Shown: piece by piece, positions 16,056 to 24,043 of the stretch
How positions within the stretch are numbered: the first letter of the stretch is position 1
Layout of the letters: each line of letters starts with the position of its first letter
NCBI GenBank assembly: GCA_023404095.1
Contig: JAEYDD010000023.1
Coordinates: 1-64,000, forward strand
Source: Pseudomonadota bacterium
GTDB taxonomy: Bacteria > Pseudomonadota > Alphaproteobacteria > Rhizobiales > Rhizobiaceae
Length of the DNA stretch: 64,000 bases
Reading direction: 5' to 3'
Notes under the pieces: model-generated
What the model was told of the DNA's origin: nothing
Seen by the model: the letters and a program-made list of their open reading frames with translations, nothing else
The model's database searches: none
Made by a program: the position numbers and the translations under genes

Positions 16056-16802
16056 CTACCAGGCGGTCATGCCGCCATCCACGGTAAGGATCGAGCCGGT
16101 GGCGAAGGACGAGTCGCCGCTGGCAAGCCAGAGGATCGCCTGCGCAATTTCGATCGGCTGGGCGACGCGGTTCATGGGCGAACGCGCGTTCAGGCCCGCG
16201 ACGAAGCCGTCGGGGTCGGGATGGTTCTCGAGGATTTCGTCGAAGTAGCTCGACCAGGTGGTTCCGGGCGCTACTGCGTTCACCCGTATGTTCTGGCCGG
16301 CGTGATCGAGGGCCATCGCGCGCGTCAGCGCGGCGACGCCGCCTTTCGACGCGACATAGGCCGCCCGATCGGCCAAGCCGACCTGGGCAACGTTCGAGGC
16401 GGTATTGACGATGGCGCCGCCGCCGGAGGACGCCATGATGGGAATGACGTGTTTCGAGCACAGGAAGACGCCTTTCAGGTTCACGGCCATCAGGGCGTCC
16501 CAGTCGCTGGCCTCGATGGTGACGACCGTGCCCCGAAAGCCGTAGCCGGCATTGTTGACGAGGATGTGGATGCCGCCGAAGTGATCGTTTGCAAAGTGCG
16601 CCATGTTGGCCACCTGCGTTTCGTCGGCAACATCGACCGCCAGACTCTGCGCGCCGATTCGCGCGGCTGTCTGCCTTGCCCGTTCGCCGTCCCGGTCCAC
16701 TACGAGCACGCGCGCTCCTTCCCGGGCGAAGAGTTCCGCCGTGGCTGCTCCTATGCCCGCACCTGCACCGGTGATGATGGCGGCCCTGTCCTTCAATCGC
16801 AT
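16056..16802 (-). CDS. Short-chain dehydrogenase/reductase (SDR), first of the locus
   Basis: This 248-residue classical SDR has the NAD(P) motif ITGAGAGIGAATAELF, VDRDGE after beta-2 (an acidic residue that favours NAD), NNAG, active-site Ser in NTASNVAQ, YVASK (Tyr/Lys), and the C-terminal ILTVDGG. The start at 16802 has the ribosome site AAGGGGA; the frame is open upstream across the operator and is rejected. It converges with the cobalamin gene (13-bp gap) and is divergent from the E1alpha gene across a 16-bp palindrome, so it is probably repressed by the same GntR regulator. It probably oxidises a hydroxy intermediate of the pathway. Confidence 0.88.
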   Translation of the reverse strand: MRLKDRAAIITGAGAGIGAATAELFAREGARVLVVDRDGERARQTAARIGAQSLAVDVADETQVANMAHFANDHFGGIHILVNNAGYGFRGTVVTIEASDWDALMAVNLKGVFLCSKHVIPIMASSGGGAIVNTASNVAQVGLADRAAYVASKGGVAALTRAMALDHAGQNIRVNAVAPGTTWSSYFDEILENHPDPDGFVAGLNARSPMNRVAQPIEIAQAILWLASGDSSFATGSILTVDGGMTAW

Positions 16803-16852
16803 GTCGGTCCCCTTTTTCAATTGACCACATCCAATCTTGCAGAACCTCTTGC

Positions 16853-16868
16853 AAAGTGTCGACACTTT
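16853..16868. promoter_or_regulatory. GntR-type operator palindrome, site 2 (perfect 16-mer)
   Basis: AAAGTGTC-GACACTTT is a perfect 16-bp palindrome between the SDR start (16802) and the E1alpha start (16903). It overlaps a plausible plus-strand promoter: TTGCAA at 16849-16854 and TATTAA at 16871-16876 with a 16-bp spacer, so a bound repressor would block RNA polymerase. It is the most symmetrical of the related sites at 12060 and 24840. Confidence 0.78.
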
Positions 16869-16902
16869 TGTATTAAATTCCTGCGTGCATTTGGAGGCAT
16901 CC

Positions 16903-17874
16903 GTGAAGAACACACCTTCAGTAGAAGAACATCTCGAAATCTACCGGAAGATGCTGCTGGTCCGGCATCTCGAAGAGGGCCTTGGCGCCCTTCACAAGGA
17001 AGGGCGCACGCGCGGCCCGATCCATCGCTGCGATGGGCAGGAGGCTGTCGGCGTTGCCGCCACTGCCGTGCTTGAAGCTGGCGACAAGGTGGCGACCACC
17101 CACCGCGGTCATGCCGTCTACATCGGCAAAGGCATGGATCCCTATCCGGTTATCGCTGAGATCTTTGGCCGCGCCACTGGCGCCTGCGCCGGCCGCGCCG
17201 GTCACATGCTGGTCGCGGATGCGGACAAGGGCGTCATCGGCGGCAACGCCATAGTCGGCGCCGGCATTCCGGCAGCCGCGGGCATGGCGCTTTCCATGCA
17301 GGTGCTCGGCCAGAAGAACGTCGCCATGTGCGTATTCGGCGATGGTGCTGCCCAGACCGGCATCTGTCACGAAGCGATGAACATGGCCGGGCTGTGGAAG
17401 CTCCCCGTCGTCTTCGTGCTGGAGCACAATCAGTTCGGCCTCACGGTCCCCTCCGACGTCCAGTCGCCCGTCGAAGACCTTTCGGTCCGCGCGGCAGGCT
17501 ATGCGATGCCGGCCGAGATCGTCGACGGCAACGATGCGGTCGCAGTCTATCGCGCCGTTTCCGCGATGGTCGATCGTGCCCGTCGCGGCGAAGGTCCCGG
17601 CATGGTCGAGTGCAAGACCTATCGTCTGGAAGGCTTCTCGACCTCCGACATGGGTGGCTACCAGAAGCCGGAGGATATTGCCCACTGGAAGGAGCGCGAC
17701 CCGCTGCTCGTTTCGCGCACGGCGCTTCTGGGCGAAGTCGGCGAGTCCAGGCTTGCCGAAATCGAAGCTGGGGCAAAGGCCGAAATCGATGCGGCCTTTG
17801 CAACCGCGCTTTCCGATCCGATGCCCGAGTTCAGCATCGACGAAAATTGCAATCCCTATAGCGAGGCGCTCTGA
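16903..17874 (+). CDS. 2-oxo acid / acetoin dehydrogenase-type E1 component, alpha subunit
   Basis: This is a thiamine-diphosphate E1alpha of 323 residues from the GTG at 16903, which has TTGGAGG five bases upstream; earlier starts would lie inside the operator. It contains the ThDP motif GDGAAQTG (146-153) with Asn176 closing it, RGPIHRCDGQEAVGVA, and HRGHAVYIGKG. Short E1alpha proteins of this length beside an E2 fused to a hydrolase are typical of acetoin-dehydrogenase-like complexes. The reaction is ThDP-dependent cleavage or decarboxylation and transfer of the acyl unit to lipoate. The E1beta gene follows after 2 bp. The substrate (acetoin, a diketone or a 2-oxo acid) cannot be fixed. 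Confidence 0.88.
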   Translation: MKNTPSVEEHLEIYRKMLLVRHLEEGLGALHKEGRTRGPIHRCDGQEAVGVAATAVLEAGDKVATTHRGHAVYIGKGMDPYPVIAEIFGRATGACAGRAGHMLVADADKGVIGGNAIVGAGIPAAAGMALSMQVLGQKNVAMCVFGDGAAQTGICHEAMNMAGLWKLPVVFVLEHNQFGLTVPSDVQSPVEDLSVRAAGYAMPAEIVDGNDAVAVYRAVSAMVDRARRGEGPGMVECKTYRLEGFSTSDMGGYQKPEDIAHWKERDPLLVSRTALLGEVGESRLAEIEAGAKAEIDAAFATALSDPMPEFSIDENCNPYSEAL

Positions 17875-17876
17875 AC

Positions 17877-18851
17877 ATGGCCCTTATGCGTTATGCCGAA
17901 GCCCTCAACGCCGCGCTTCGCGAGGAAATGCTGGCTGATCCGTCCGTCTTTCTCTTCGGCGAAGACATCGGCCGCTATGGCGGCGTCTTCAAGGTATCGA
18001 AAGGTCTGATGGAGGAGTTTGGCGAGCGCCGAGTTCGCGACACGCCGATCTCGGAGCAGGCGCTGACGGCCATGGCGGTCACGGCCGCGATGACCGGCAC
18101 CCGACCGGTGCTGGAGATCATGTACGCGGACTTCATTCCGCTGACACTCGACGCCCTGGTCAACCAGGCTTCGATCTACAACTACATCTGGAACGACCAG
18201 GTGAAGATGCCGTTCGTGCTGCGCACGCAGGGCGGGGGCGGGGCGGGCGCCGGGGCGCAGCATTCAAAGGCGCTGGATTCGATGCTCGCCCATATCCCCG
18301 GCATCAAGGTGGTCGCACCGTCGACGCCGGCCGATGCGAAGGGCATGCTGAAGGCGGCGATCCGCGACGACCAGCCGGTCGTCTTCCTGGAGCACAAGCT
18401 TCTCTACAACATCCGTGGCGAAGTGCCGGACGGCGACGTGATCGTGCCGCTCGGAAAGGCGGCGACCGTGTGCGGCGGCAGTGACGTGTCGATTTTCGCC
18501 ACCTCGAAGATGGTCGTGGAAGCCAGGAAGGCCGCCGAACTATTGGCCGCGGACGGTGTCTCCGCAGAAGTGATCGACCTGCGCTCGCTGCGCCCGCTCG
18601 ACATCAATGCCATCGTGACCTCGATCGCCAAGACGCACCATGCCGTCGTGGTCAACGAGGGTTGGCGCTTCTGCGGCTACGCGGCCGAATTGTCGGCGAC
18701 GATCATGGATCACGCATTCGACGAGCTCGACGCGCCGGTCGCGCGCGTGACGCTGCCCGACATGCCGATCCCCTATTCCGAACCGCTTGAAGTGGCGATG
18801 CTGCCCAATGCGGAAAAGATCCGCGCAGCCGCGCTTGCAACGCTGAAGTAA
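17877..18851 (+). CDS. 2-oxo acid / acetoin dehydrogenase-type E1 component, beta subunit
   Basis: The 324-residue protein is a transketolase-type E1beta: MRYAEALNAALREEMLADPSVFLFGEDIG near the start, VRDTPISEQALTAMAV, EIMYADFIPLTLD, and a C-terminal transketolase domain with VIDLRSLRPLD and VVVNEGWRFCGYAAEL. It should form the alpha2beta2 E1 with the preceding subunit. Gene spacing (2 bp before, 12 bp to the E2 gene) shows one operon. Confidence 0.92.
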   Translation: MALMRYAEALNAALREEMLADPSVFLFGEDIGRYGGVFKVSKGLMEEFGERRVRDTPISEQALTAMAVTAAMTGTRPVLEIMYADFIPLTLDALVNQASIYNYIWNDQVKMPFVLRTQGGGGAGAGAQHSKALDSMLAHIPGIKVVAPSTPADAKGMLKAAIRDDQPVVFLEHKLLYNIRGEVPDGDVIVPLGKAATVCGGSDVSIFATSKMVVEARKAAELLAADGVSAEVIDLRSLRPLDINAIVTSIAKTHHAVVVNEGWRFCGYAAELSATIMDHAFDELDAPVARVTLPDMPIPYSEPLEVAMLPNAEKIRAAALATLK

Positions 18852-18863
18852 CGGAGACGCGGA

Positions 18864-20195
18864 ATGGCGAACCATCCGATCAGCATCGAAAGCGCCGGCG
18901 GCGAGTACATGGAATCCGTCCTCCTGCTCGGCTGGGCGGTGAAACCCGGCGAACCGGTGAAGGCCGGCCAGCTGATTGTCACCGTTGAAACGGCCAAGGC
19001 TGCAACCGAGGTCGAAGCCGAACGCGACGGCTGGCTCGCAGAAACCTTCTTCGTTGAAGGCCAGGAAGCGCCTGTCGGCGCGGTGCTGGGCACCATCTCG
19101 GATACGAATCCAGCAGACGCTTCGGCTGGCGGGCCGAAGCCCCGACCTCCAGCCGCCCCGGCGCCGGTCATGGCCGCGGCCACGGCCGAAGGTGCCTCCC
19201 GTGAGGCAGGCGCACCTGTCGCGGTGGCCGGAGGTCGGGTCATCGCGAGCCCGCTTGCGCGGCGTCTTGCACGGGAAGCCGGCCTCGATCTTTCCGGCAT
19301 ATCCGGTTCCGGTCCACGCGGGCGCATCAAACAGCGCGACGTGGCGGCAGCGTTGTCCGCAAGGGGCGCGCAGCCGGCAATCGGTTCGCCGGTCGCTTCC
19401 GCCGCGCCGGAAGTACCGCCCGCGGTCGGGCGCATGCCGCTGGCACCGGCATTAAGCGCTACTCGCAAGGCGGATCCGGTGATCCTTCTGCACGGGTTCG
19501 GTGCCGACCGCTCCGCATGGCGGCAGGTGTTGCCGCTTCTGCCGGCCGAATTCGAGACGATCACGCTCGACCTGCCCGGCCATGGCGCTGAGACCGGCCG
19601 GTCCGCGCAGGGGATCGAAGACCTGGCGCTCGACGTCTCCGACCGGATCGAAGCGCTGGGCATCGAGCGGGCGCACCTGGTGGGCCACTCCCTCGGAGGG
19701 GCCACGGCGCTGGCGCTGACTTCCCTTGGCCGTGTCGCGGTCCGGTCGCTGACATTGCTTGCCCCCGGAGGCCTGGGCCCGGACATCAACGGAGGCTTCA
19801 TCGGTGGCTTGACCCGCTCGACGACCGCCGAAGCACTGGAGCGCTGGCTTGCCGTCATGGTCGCCGACCCGAACGTGCTGCCGCAGGGCTACGCGCGTGC
19901 CGTGCTGAGAAGCATGGAGCGGACCGGGCAGCAAGCAGTGCTGGCAACCCTTGCCGAACGGCTCTTTGCGGACGGCACACAGGCCTTTGATCTGCTGTCC
20001 GCTCTCCGGGGGGCGGCGGTACCGACGCGCCTCGTGTGGGGTCGCTGCGACCGGGTGATCCCGCATGCGCACAGCCTGCGCGCGCCGGGCTGGGTGGCGG
20101 TCCACCTGCTGGACGGTGTCGGCCACGTTCCGCAGATGGAAGCGCCCGAACTCACCGCGCGCCTCATTGCCGAAACGCTCCGCAGTGCGGGCTGA
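18864..20195 (+). CDS. Acetoin dehydrogenase-type E2: lipoyl domain + E3-binding domain + alpha/beta hydrolase
   Basis: The 443-residue protein is a three-part fusion. Residues 1-80 form a lipoyl domain with Lys45 in VETAKAATEV (most E2 proteins read ETDKA). Residues 126-164 match the peripheral E3-binding domain (VIASPLARRLAREAGLDLSG and GPRGRIKQRDV). Residues from about 205 form an alpha/beta hydrolase with GHSLGG (Ser276), Asp397 and His421, in place of the usual CAT-type acyltransferase. This layout is known from AcoC, the E2 of the acetoin dehydrogenase system, which transfers the acyl group to CoA. No dihydrolipoamide dehydrogenase (E3) gene is in the window, so a housekeeping E3 must serve. 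Confidence 0.88.
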   Translation: MANHPISIESAGGEYMESVLLLGWAVKPGEPVKAGQLIVTVETAKAATEVEAERDGWLAETFFVEGQEAPVGAVLGTISDTNPADASAGGPKPRPPAAPAPVMAAATAEGASREAGAPVAVAGGRVIASPLARRLAREAGLDLSGISGSGPRGRIKQRDVAAALSARGAQPAIGSPVASAAPEVPPAVGRMPLAPALSATRKADPVILLHGFGADRSAWRQVLPLLPAEFETITLDLPGHGAETGRSAQGIEDLALDVSDRIEALGIERAHLVGHSLGGATALALTSLGRVAVRSLTLLAPGGLGPDINGGFIGGLTRSTTAEALERWLAVMVADPNVLPQGYARAVLRSMERTGQQAVLATLAERLFADGTQAFDLLSALRGAAVPTRLVWGRCDRVIPHAHSLRAPGWVAVHLLDGVGHVPQMEAPELTARLIAETLRSAG

Positions 20196-20272
20196 CCGCC
20201 GCCTGGCAATACGTCATCGCCGTTCCGCTGTGCGGGCCGGCACAGTGCCATCGATTCCGAAGGAGTACGACA

Positions 20273-20596
20273 ATGATCTTTGATCATCGCACCTACACGG
20301 CCCGTCCCAACATGTTGCCGCACTTTCTGAAGCTCTACGAGGAGGTCGGCCTGCCGATGCAGCGCCACTATCTCGGGGAGCCCTTCGGCTTCTTCCAGAC
20401 GCATATCGGCGATCTCTCCCGCACCGTCCACCTGTGGAAATACGACAGCCTGGCCGACCGCGAGGAGCGTCGCGACCGCATGGAGGCCGATCCGGAATGG
20501 CAGGCCTACCGTCGCAAGGTAATCGAGACGGATTACCTGCTCGACATGCGAAACCAGATCCTCAAACCCGTCTCCTTCTTCAATCCCGGAAAGTAA
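20273..20596 (+). CDS. NIPSNAP-family small protein
   Basis: This 107-residue protein starts at an ATG with AAGGAG 8 bases upstream and reads MIFDHRTYTARPN, then FGFFQTHIGDLSRTVHLWKYDSLADREERRDRM, the typical NIPSNAP (dimeric alpha-beta barrel) pattern. Proteins of this family are frequent in catabolic operons, but their role is mostly unknown; some related barrels act as isomerases or small oxygenases. It lies 77 bp after the E2 gene and 2 bp before the next gene, so it belongs to the operon. Confidence 0.85.
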   Translation: MIFDHRTYTARPNMLPHFLKLYEEVGLPMQRHYLGEPFGFFQTHIGDLSRTVHLWKYDSLADREERRDRMEADPEWQAYRRKVIETDYLLDMRNQILKPVSFFNPGK

Positions 20597-20598
20597 GC

Positions 20599-21453
20599 AT
20601 GGACCTCATATTTTCGGCCGAAGGCCAGAGCTGGCCATTGCGGCTGAACGGCAGTGCCGAACGCACCCAGCGCGCTCTTCTGAACGCGCTGCCGCTGCCG
20701 TTGCAACTCCACACACCCAAGATCGCCGGAAGCCATATCTACTGGCACGCGCCGTTCGTGGAGGACGTCGAAGGCGGCACTCATGTGCTCTCGGCAGCGC
20801 CGGGAGCGTTTGTGTACTGGCCTGTCCGGCAGTTCCTGGAAATCACCTTTGCCCCGTTGCAGGCAGAAAACGCGGAGATCACCGTCCTTGGTTATCTCGA
20901 CGCCCCGATCGAAGGCATCGCGGCACTGGCCAAGACGCTGATGCATGAGCAGGGCCGCCGCATACTGAGCGGCACGCTCGAGCGGGCCGACCGGCAATCG
21001 GCCGCATCCCAAGCGACCACGCTGCTGCCGGCGGACATTCTGTCGGCACGCGCGAAACTCTGGGCGGCCTGCCCGGCCGACATCAGCGGCGTCACCGCCT
21101 CGCGTGCGATCATGCACCCGGCCGGGCCGGTCTTTGCTGCGGAGGCCGAAGCGCGCGTCCTTCATGAACTCCTCTGGTGGGTCCGCGCCGAGCGCGGCAA
21201 GCGGGACGAAGCCGTCCTGCGGCAGACGGCGGCTCTGGCCTTGAACAAGACGGCGACGCGCCTCCGCGACTTCTGCCACATGGAAGAGACGCCGGCGCTT
21301 CTGTTCCGTCTGGAAGCGGCGATGGCGGAAGAGCTGCCTTTCGATGCGCTCATCGATGAATCGATCCTAGTTGCCGGCCGCATCGGTGCCTGGATCGACC
21401 TCCTGATACCGTGGAACGACCTCAACGAGGCCTTCCGCAGAGCATTGGACTGA
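20599..21453 (+). CDS. Protein with DUF3830/cyclophilin-like N-terminal half and helical C-terminal half
   Basis: The 284-residue protein has no firm family assignment. The first 110 residues (NALPLPLQLHTPKIAGSHIYWHA, then GAFVYWPVRQFLEITF) resemble the cyclophilin-like DUF3830 group, small beta-barrel proteins often found next to amine or amino-acid catabolic genes. The remaining part is alpha-helical and alanine-rich, ends in a short hydrophobic stretch, and I do not recognise it. There is no signal peptide, so it is probably cytoplasmic. The gene follows the NIPSNAP gene by 2 bp and precedes the dehydrogenase by 4 bp, pointing to a pathway role. Confidence 0.5.
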   Translation: MDLIFSAEGQSWPLRLNGSAERTQRALLNALPLPLQLHTPKIAGSHIYWHAPFVEDVEGGTHVLSAAPGAFVYWPVRQFLEITFAPLQAENAEITVLGYLDAPIEGIAALAKTLMHEQGRRILSGTLERADRQSAASQATTLLPADILSARAKLWAACPADISGVTASRAIMHPAGPVFAAEAEARVLHELLWWVRAERGKRDEAVLRQTAALALNKTATRLRDFCHMEETPALLFRLEAAMAEELPFDALIDESILVAGRIGAWIDLLIPWNDLNEAFRRALD

Positions 21454-21457
21454 GGAA

Positions 21458-22387
21458 ATGGAAATGGAAAAGCTGCCCGTCGGCATCGTTGGTTTTGGGG
21501 TGATCGGGCAACGGTGGGCGGCGGCTTTTTCCCATGCCGGTCATCCCGTGCGCGTGTACGATCCTGTGAATGGCCGAACAGAGGCGTTCCGTGCCGCGCA
21601 ACCCGGGCTGATGGTCGATCTCGATGCGGTCTGCGGCCGCAGCGCCGAGCCCGGCCCCATCGACATTCTCCCGACGCTGGCGGATGCACTTGCCGGGGTC
21701 GGTTTCGTTCAGGAGAACGGTCCGGAAGACCTGTCGCTGAAGCGGCGGCTGCTGGCCGAGATCGAGCCGCATGTCGACGACGAGGTGGTGATAGCCTCAT
21801 CATCTTCCGCGCTGATCGTATCTGACATGCAGGCGGATTGCCGGGTGCCCGGCCGCATCGTCCTGGGTCATCCCTTCAATCCGGTGCATCTCATGCCGCT
21901 GGTGGAGATCGTCGGCGGGCGCGACACGACCGAGACGGCGCTTCTTCGGGCGCGTACCATCTATGAAGCGATCGGCAAGAAGCCGGTCGTTCTCAACCGC
22001 GAAATCACCGGCCACCTCGCATTGCGCCTCATGGGGGCGATGTGGCGCGAGGCGATCGCGCTCGTGCGCGACGGCGTGGCGTCCGTCGAGGATGTCGATC
22101 GCGCCTTCATATATGGTCCGGGTCCTAAATGGACGTTGCAGGGCTCGTTCATTTCAAACCAGCTGAATGCGGACGGCATGGAGGATTTCCTCCGGAAGTA
22201 CGGCCCGACCTACCAGGCGATCTGGGATACGCTTCTCGATGCCAGGCTGGACGACGAGACGATCCGCACCGTCACCCAATCGACCGCGCAGGCGGCTCGA
22301 GGGCGCACCCAGGCGGAACTGAAAGCCGATCGCGAGGCCGGCCTGGTCGGCATCCTGAAAACGATCGCCGAATGCGGCGCGCTCTGA
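21458..22387 (+). CDS. 3-hydroxyacyl-CoA dehydrogenase-family enzyme (carnitine 3-dehydrogenase-like)
   Basis: The 309-residue protein has the Rossmann motif VGIVGFGVIGQRWAAAF, then VQENGPEDLSLKRRLLAEI, SSSSALIVSDMQ and GHPFNPVHLMPLVEIVGG with the catalytic His of the family. The QENGPE and GHPFNPV combination is characteristic of L-carnitine dehydrogenase and L-gulonate 3-dehydrogenase rather than fatty-acid-oxidation enzymes, so a free beta-hydroxy acid is a likelier substrate than a CoA ester. ATGs at 21458 and 21464 are both possible; GAGGAAAT precedes the first. It is 4 bp after the DUF3830-like gene. Confidence 0.85.
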   Translation: MEMEKLPVGIVGFGVIGQRWAAAFSHAGHPVRVYDPVNGRTEAFRAAQPGLMVDLDAVCGRSAEPGPIDILPTLADALAGVGFVQENGPEDLSLKRRLLAEIEPHVDDEVVIASSSSALIVSDMQADCRVPGRIVLGHPFNPVHLMPLVEIVGGRDTTETALLRARTIYEAIGKKPVVLNREITGHLALRLMGAMWREAIALVRDGVASVEDVDRAFIYGPGPKWTLQGSFISNQLNADGMEDFLRKYGPTYQAIWDTLLDARLDDETIRTVTQSTAQAARGRTQAELKADREAGLVGILKTIAECGAL

Positions 22388-22412
22388 AAACAGCAATGTC
22401 GAGGTGAAGATC

Positions 22413-23168
22413 ATGGACTATCGAACAGCCCTCGTGACGGGTGCCTCCAAGGGGATCGGCGCTGCGATTGCCGCGGCATTGGTGAGCGAGGGCCTGACTG
22501 TGCATGCACTGGCGCGCGACCTGTCGGCGTTGGAAAGTCTGGCCGCGCGGCTCGGCCCGCGCCTGAAGCCTCTGGCCGCCGATGTACGCGACCATGAGAC
22601 CATCACCCGGCAACTGGACGGCGTTCCCGTTGATGTGCTCGTCAACAACGCCGGCGGGCTTGCGACCGTCCGCCCGCTGCACGAGCAGAGCGCGGAGGAG
22701 ACGGCGGAGGCGGTGTCGCTGAACCTGACAGCCCCGCTGCAGATGATCCGCCTGATCCTGCCGGGCATGATCGAGCGGGCGCGGGGGCACATCTTCAACC
22801 TCACGAGCACGGCGGCCGGCGCGGTCTTTCCCGGAACCACGACCTACGGCGCTGCGAAGGCGGGCTTGTCCCAGGCGGGGCGGATCCTGCGTTACGACCT
22901 TGCCGGAACGGGCGTCCGGCTGACGGAGATTGCTCCGGGGCGTGTGGAAACCGACTTCTACATGCAGGCCTTCGACGGCGATCGGGAATTGCTGCGGGAC
23001 CGGATGTATGCGCGGCAGCGGCCGCTCAGGCCCGAGGATGTCGCATCGGTCCTCGTCTCGGCGCTCCGCCTGCCGGATCATGTCGACGTCGCCGAGCTGG
23101 TGGTCACCCCGAGCGAACAGGCTGCGGGTGGATACACCTATCCCGATGCGCCCGGACATCAGGCCTGA
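22413..23168 (+). CDS. Short-chain dehydrogenase/reductase (SDR), second of the locus
   Basis: This classical SDR of 251 residues has TGASKGIGAAIAAAL, NNAGG, Ser in NLTSTAAGA and YGAAK as the active-site Tyr/Lys pair. The start at 22413 has GAGGTGAAG upstream; a GTG nine bases earlier is in frame but overlaps that ribosome site. It is the last plus-strand gene of the E1/E2 operon and converges with the ProC-like gene (6-bp gap). It probably handles a hydroxy/keto step different from the SDR at 16056; the substrate is unknown. Confidence 0.88.
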   Translation: MDYRTALVTGASKGIGAAIAAALVSEGLTVHALARDLSALESLAARLGPRLKPLAADVRDHETITRQLDGVPVDVLVNNAGGLATVRPLHEQSAEETAEAVSLNLTAPLQMIRLILPGMIERARGHIFNLTSTAAGAVFPGTTTYGAAKAGLSQAGRILRYDLAGTGVRLTEIAPGRVETDFYMQAFDGDRELLRDRMYARQRPLRPEDVASVLVSALRLPDHVDVAELVVTPSEQAAGGYTYPDAPGHQA

Positions 23169-23174
23169 AGCCTT

Positions 23175-23936
23175 TCAAGTCGGCCCGCTTTCCCGGACGA
23201 GGCGGGCATGCACCGCTTCGCAGGCCGCCCGCCAGAGCGCAGGCTGGCCCCCTGCGGCAAGCACATCCAGCCCCAGTTCGGTGATGCCGCCCGGGGTCAC
23301 CAGATCGGCCAGAAGCGCGCCCATCGGATCGGGCTTTTCATCGATCAGGCGGCCCGCCGCCACGAATGTCAGTGCAACAAGGCGGCGCATCGCCTGCGCG
23401 TCGGCGCCTTTTTGCGCGGACCATTCCGCGGTTCGCCGGATCAGGTCTTGGGCCCAGCCATAGACGGCGGCGTTGACGGTGGCGATCTCGAAGTCAGCCT
23501 CGCTGGCGAGCGGTATCACGGGCCCCAGGCGCTCCAGAACCATGTTGGCCTCGGCTATCTCGGGAAAGCAAACCGTCGGGCTTGCATTGATCTCCGCGGC
23601 CGTCAGCGGCATGGCACGGACGGCCCGCGCCGGCGCGACCGGCAGGCTCCCGAGCGCAACGCCCGCGCAGGCGGATATCAGGACCTGTTCCTCTCTCCAC
23701 GGCAGGGCGGCAACCGCCGTGGAAGCGTCCGCCGGACGGACCGCAAGCAGGACGACGTCGGCCTGCTCGACGAGCGCCCTGTTGTCGGCGGCCAGCGGAA
23801 TTGCGTGCCGGGTCGAAAGCTCCCGCCCCTTCCCGCGTGGGGACAGGAGGACGCTGGCCGGGTCCAGCCCCGACTTCAGCAGACCCTCGAGCATGGTTGC
23901 GGCGAGATGCCCGACGCCGAGGACACCAAGTATCAT
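23175..23936 (-). CDS. Pyrroline-5-carboxylate reductase-like protein (ProC family)
   Basis: The 253-residue protein has the ProC N-terminal fold (ILGVLGVGHLAATMLEGLL), VVLLAVRPADA, SACAGVALGSLP, VRAMPLTAAEINASPTVCFP, and the C-terminal dimer domain ending LADLVTPGGITELGLDVL, where PGGIT is the ProC hallmark. Two adjacent ATGs exist; the one at 23936 has GAGGAG at the better distance. It is divergent from gntR (start 24044). ProC relatives reduce cyclic imines; in this locus it may reduce an imine intermediate rather than make proline. The unusual LVALTF in place of the usual ALAQTFIGAA-type segment suggests a sidegroup of the family. Confidence 0.78.
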   Translation of the reverse strand: MILGVLGVGHLAATMLEGLLKSGLDPASVLLSPRGKGRELSTRHAIPLAADNRALVEQADVVLLAVRPADASTAVAALPWREEQVLISACAGVALGSLPVAPARAVRAMPLTAAEINASPTVCFPEIAEANMVLERLGPVIPLASEADFEIATVNAAVYGWAQDLIRRTAEWSAQKGADAQAMRRLVALTFVAAGRLIDEKPDPMGALLADLVTPGGITELGLDVLAAGGQPALWRAACEAVHARLVRESGPT

Positions 23937-24005
23937 CATCAACTCCTCAAGGACGTGCCGCGGCTTGCCAACCGCAAGAAACTGGGGGAAAGGTGCATCA
24001 CCAAC

Positions 24006-24013
24006 TGTCGACA
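24006..24013. promoter_or_regulatory. Short GntR operator-like site, gntR / proC-like promoter
   Basis: TGTCGACA lies 38 bp upstream of gntR and between the divergent ProC-like gene and gntR. It is the core 8-mer of the GTGTCGACAC sites elsewhere in the locus, but the flanks do not match (CTGTCGACAA). It may be a weaker autoregulatory site or a chance match; 8-bp matches are not rare. Confidence 0.45.
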
Positions 24014-24043
24014 ACGCGCAGACTGAAGCGCGCCGGAGGCTCT

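Noticed and set aside
16030..16854. A second minus-strand frame over the first SDR
   Set aside because: It is frame-shifted relative to the SDR, which has all family motifs; the shadow product is Arg/Gly/Ser-rich.
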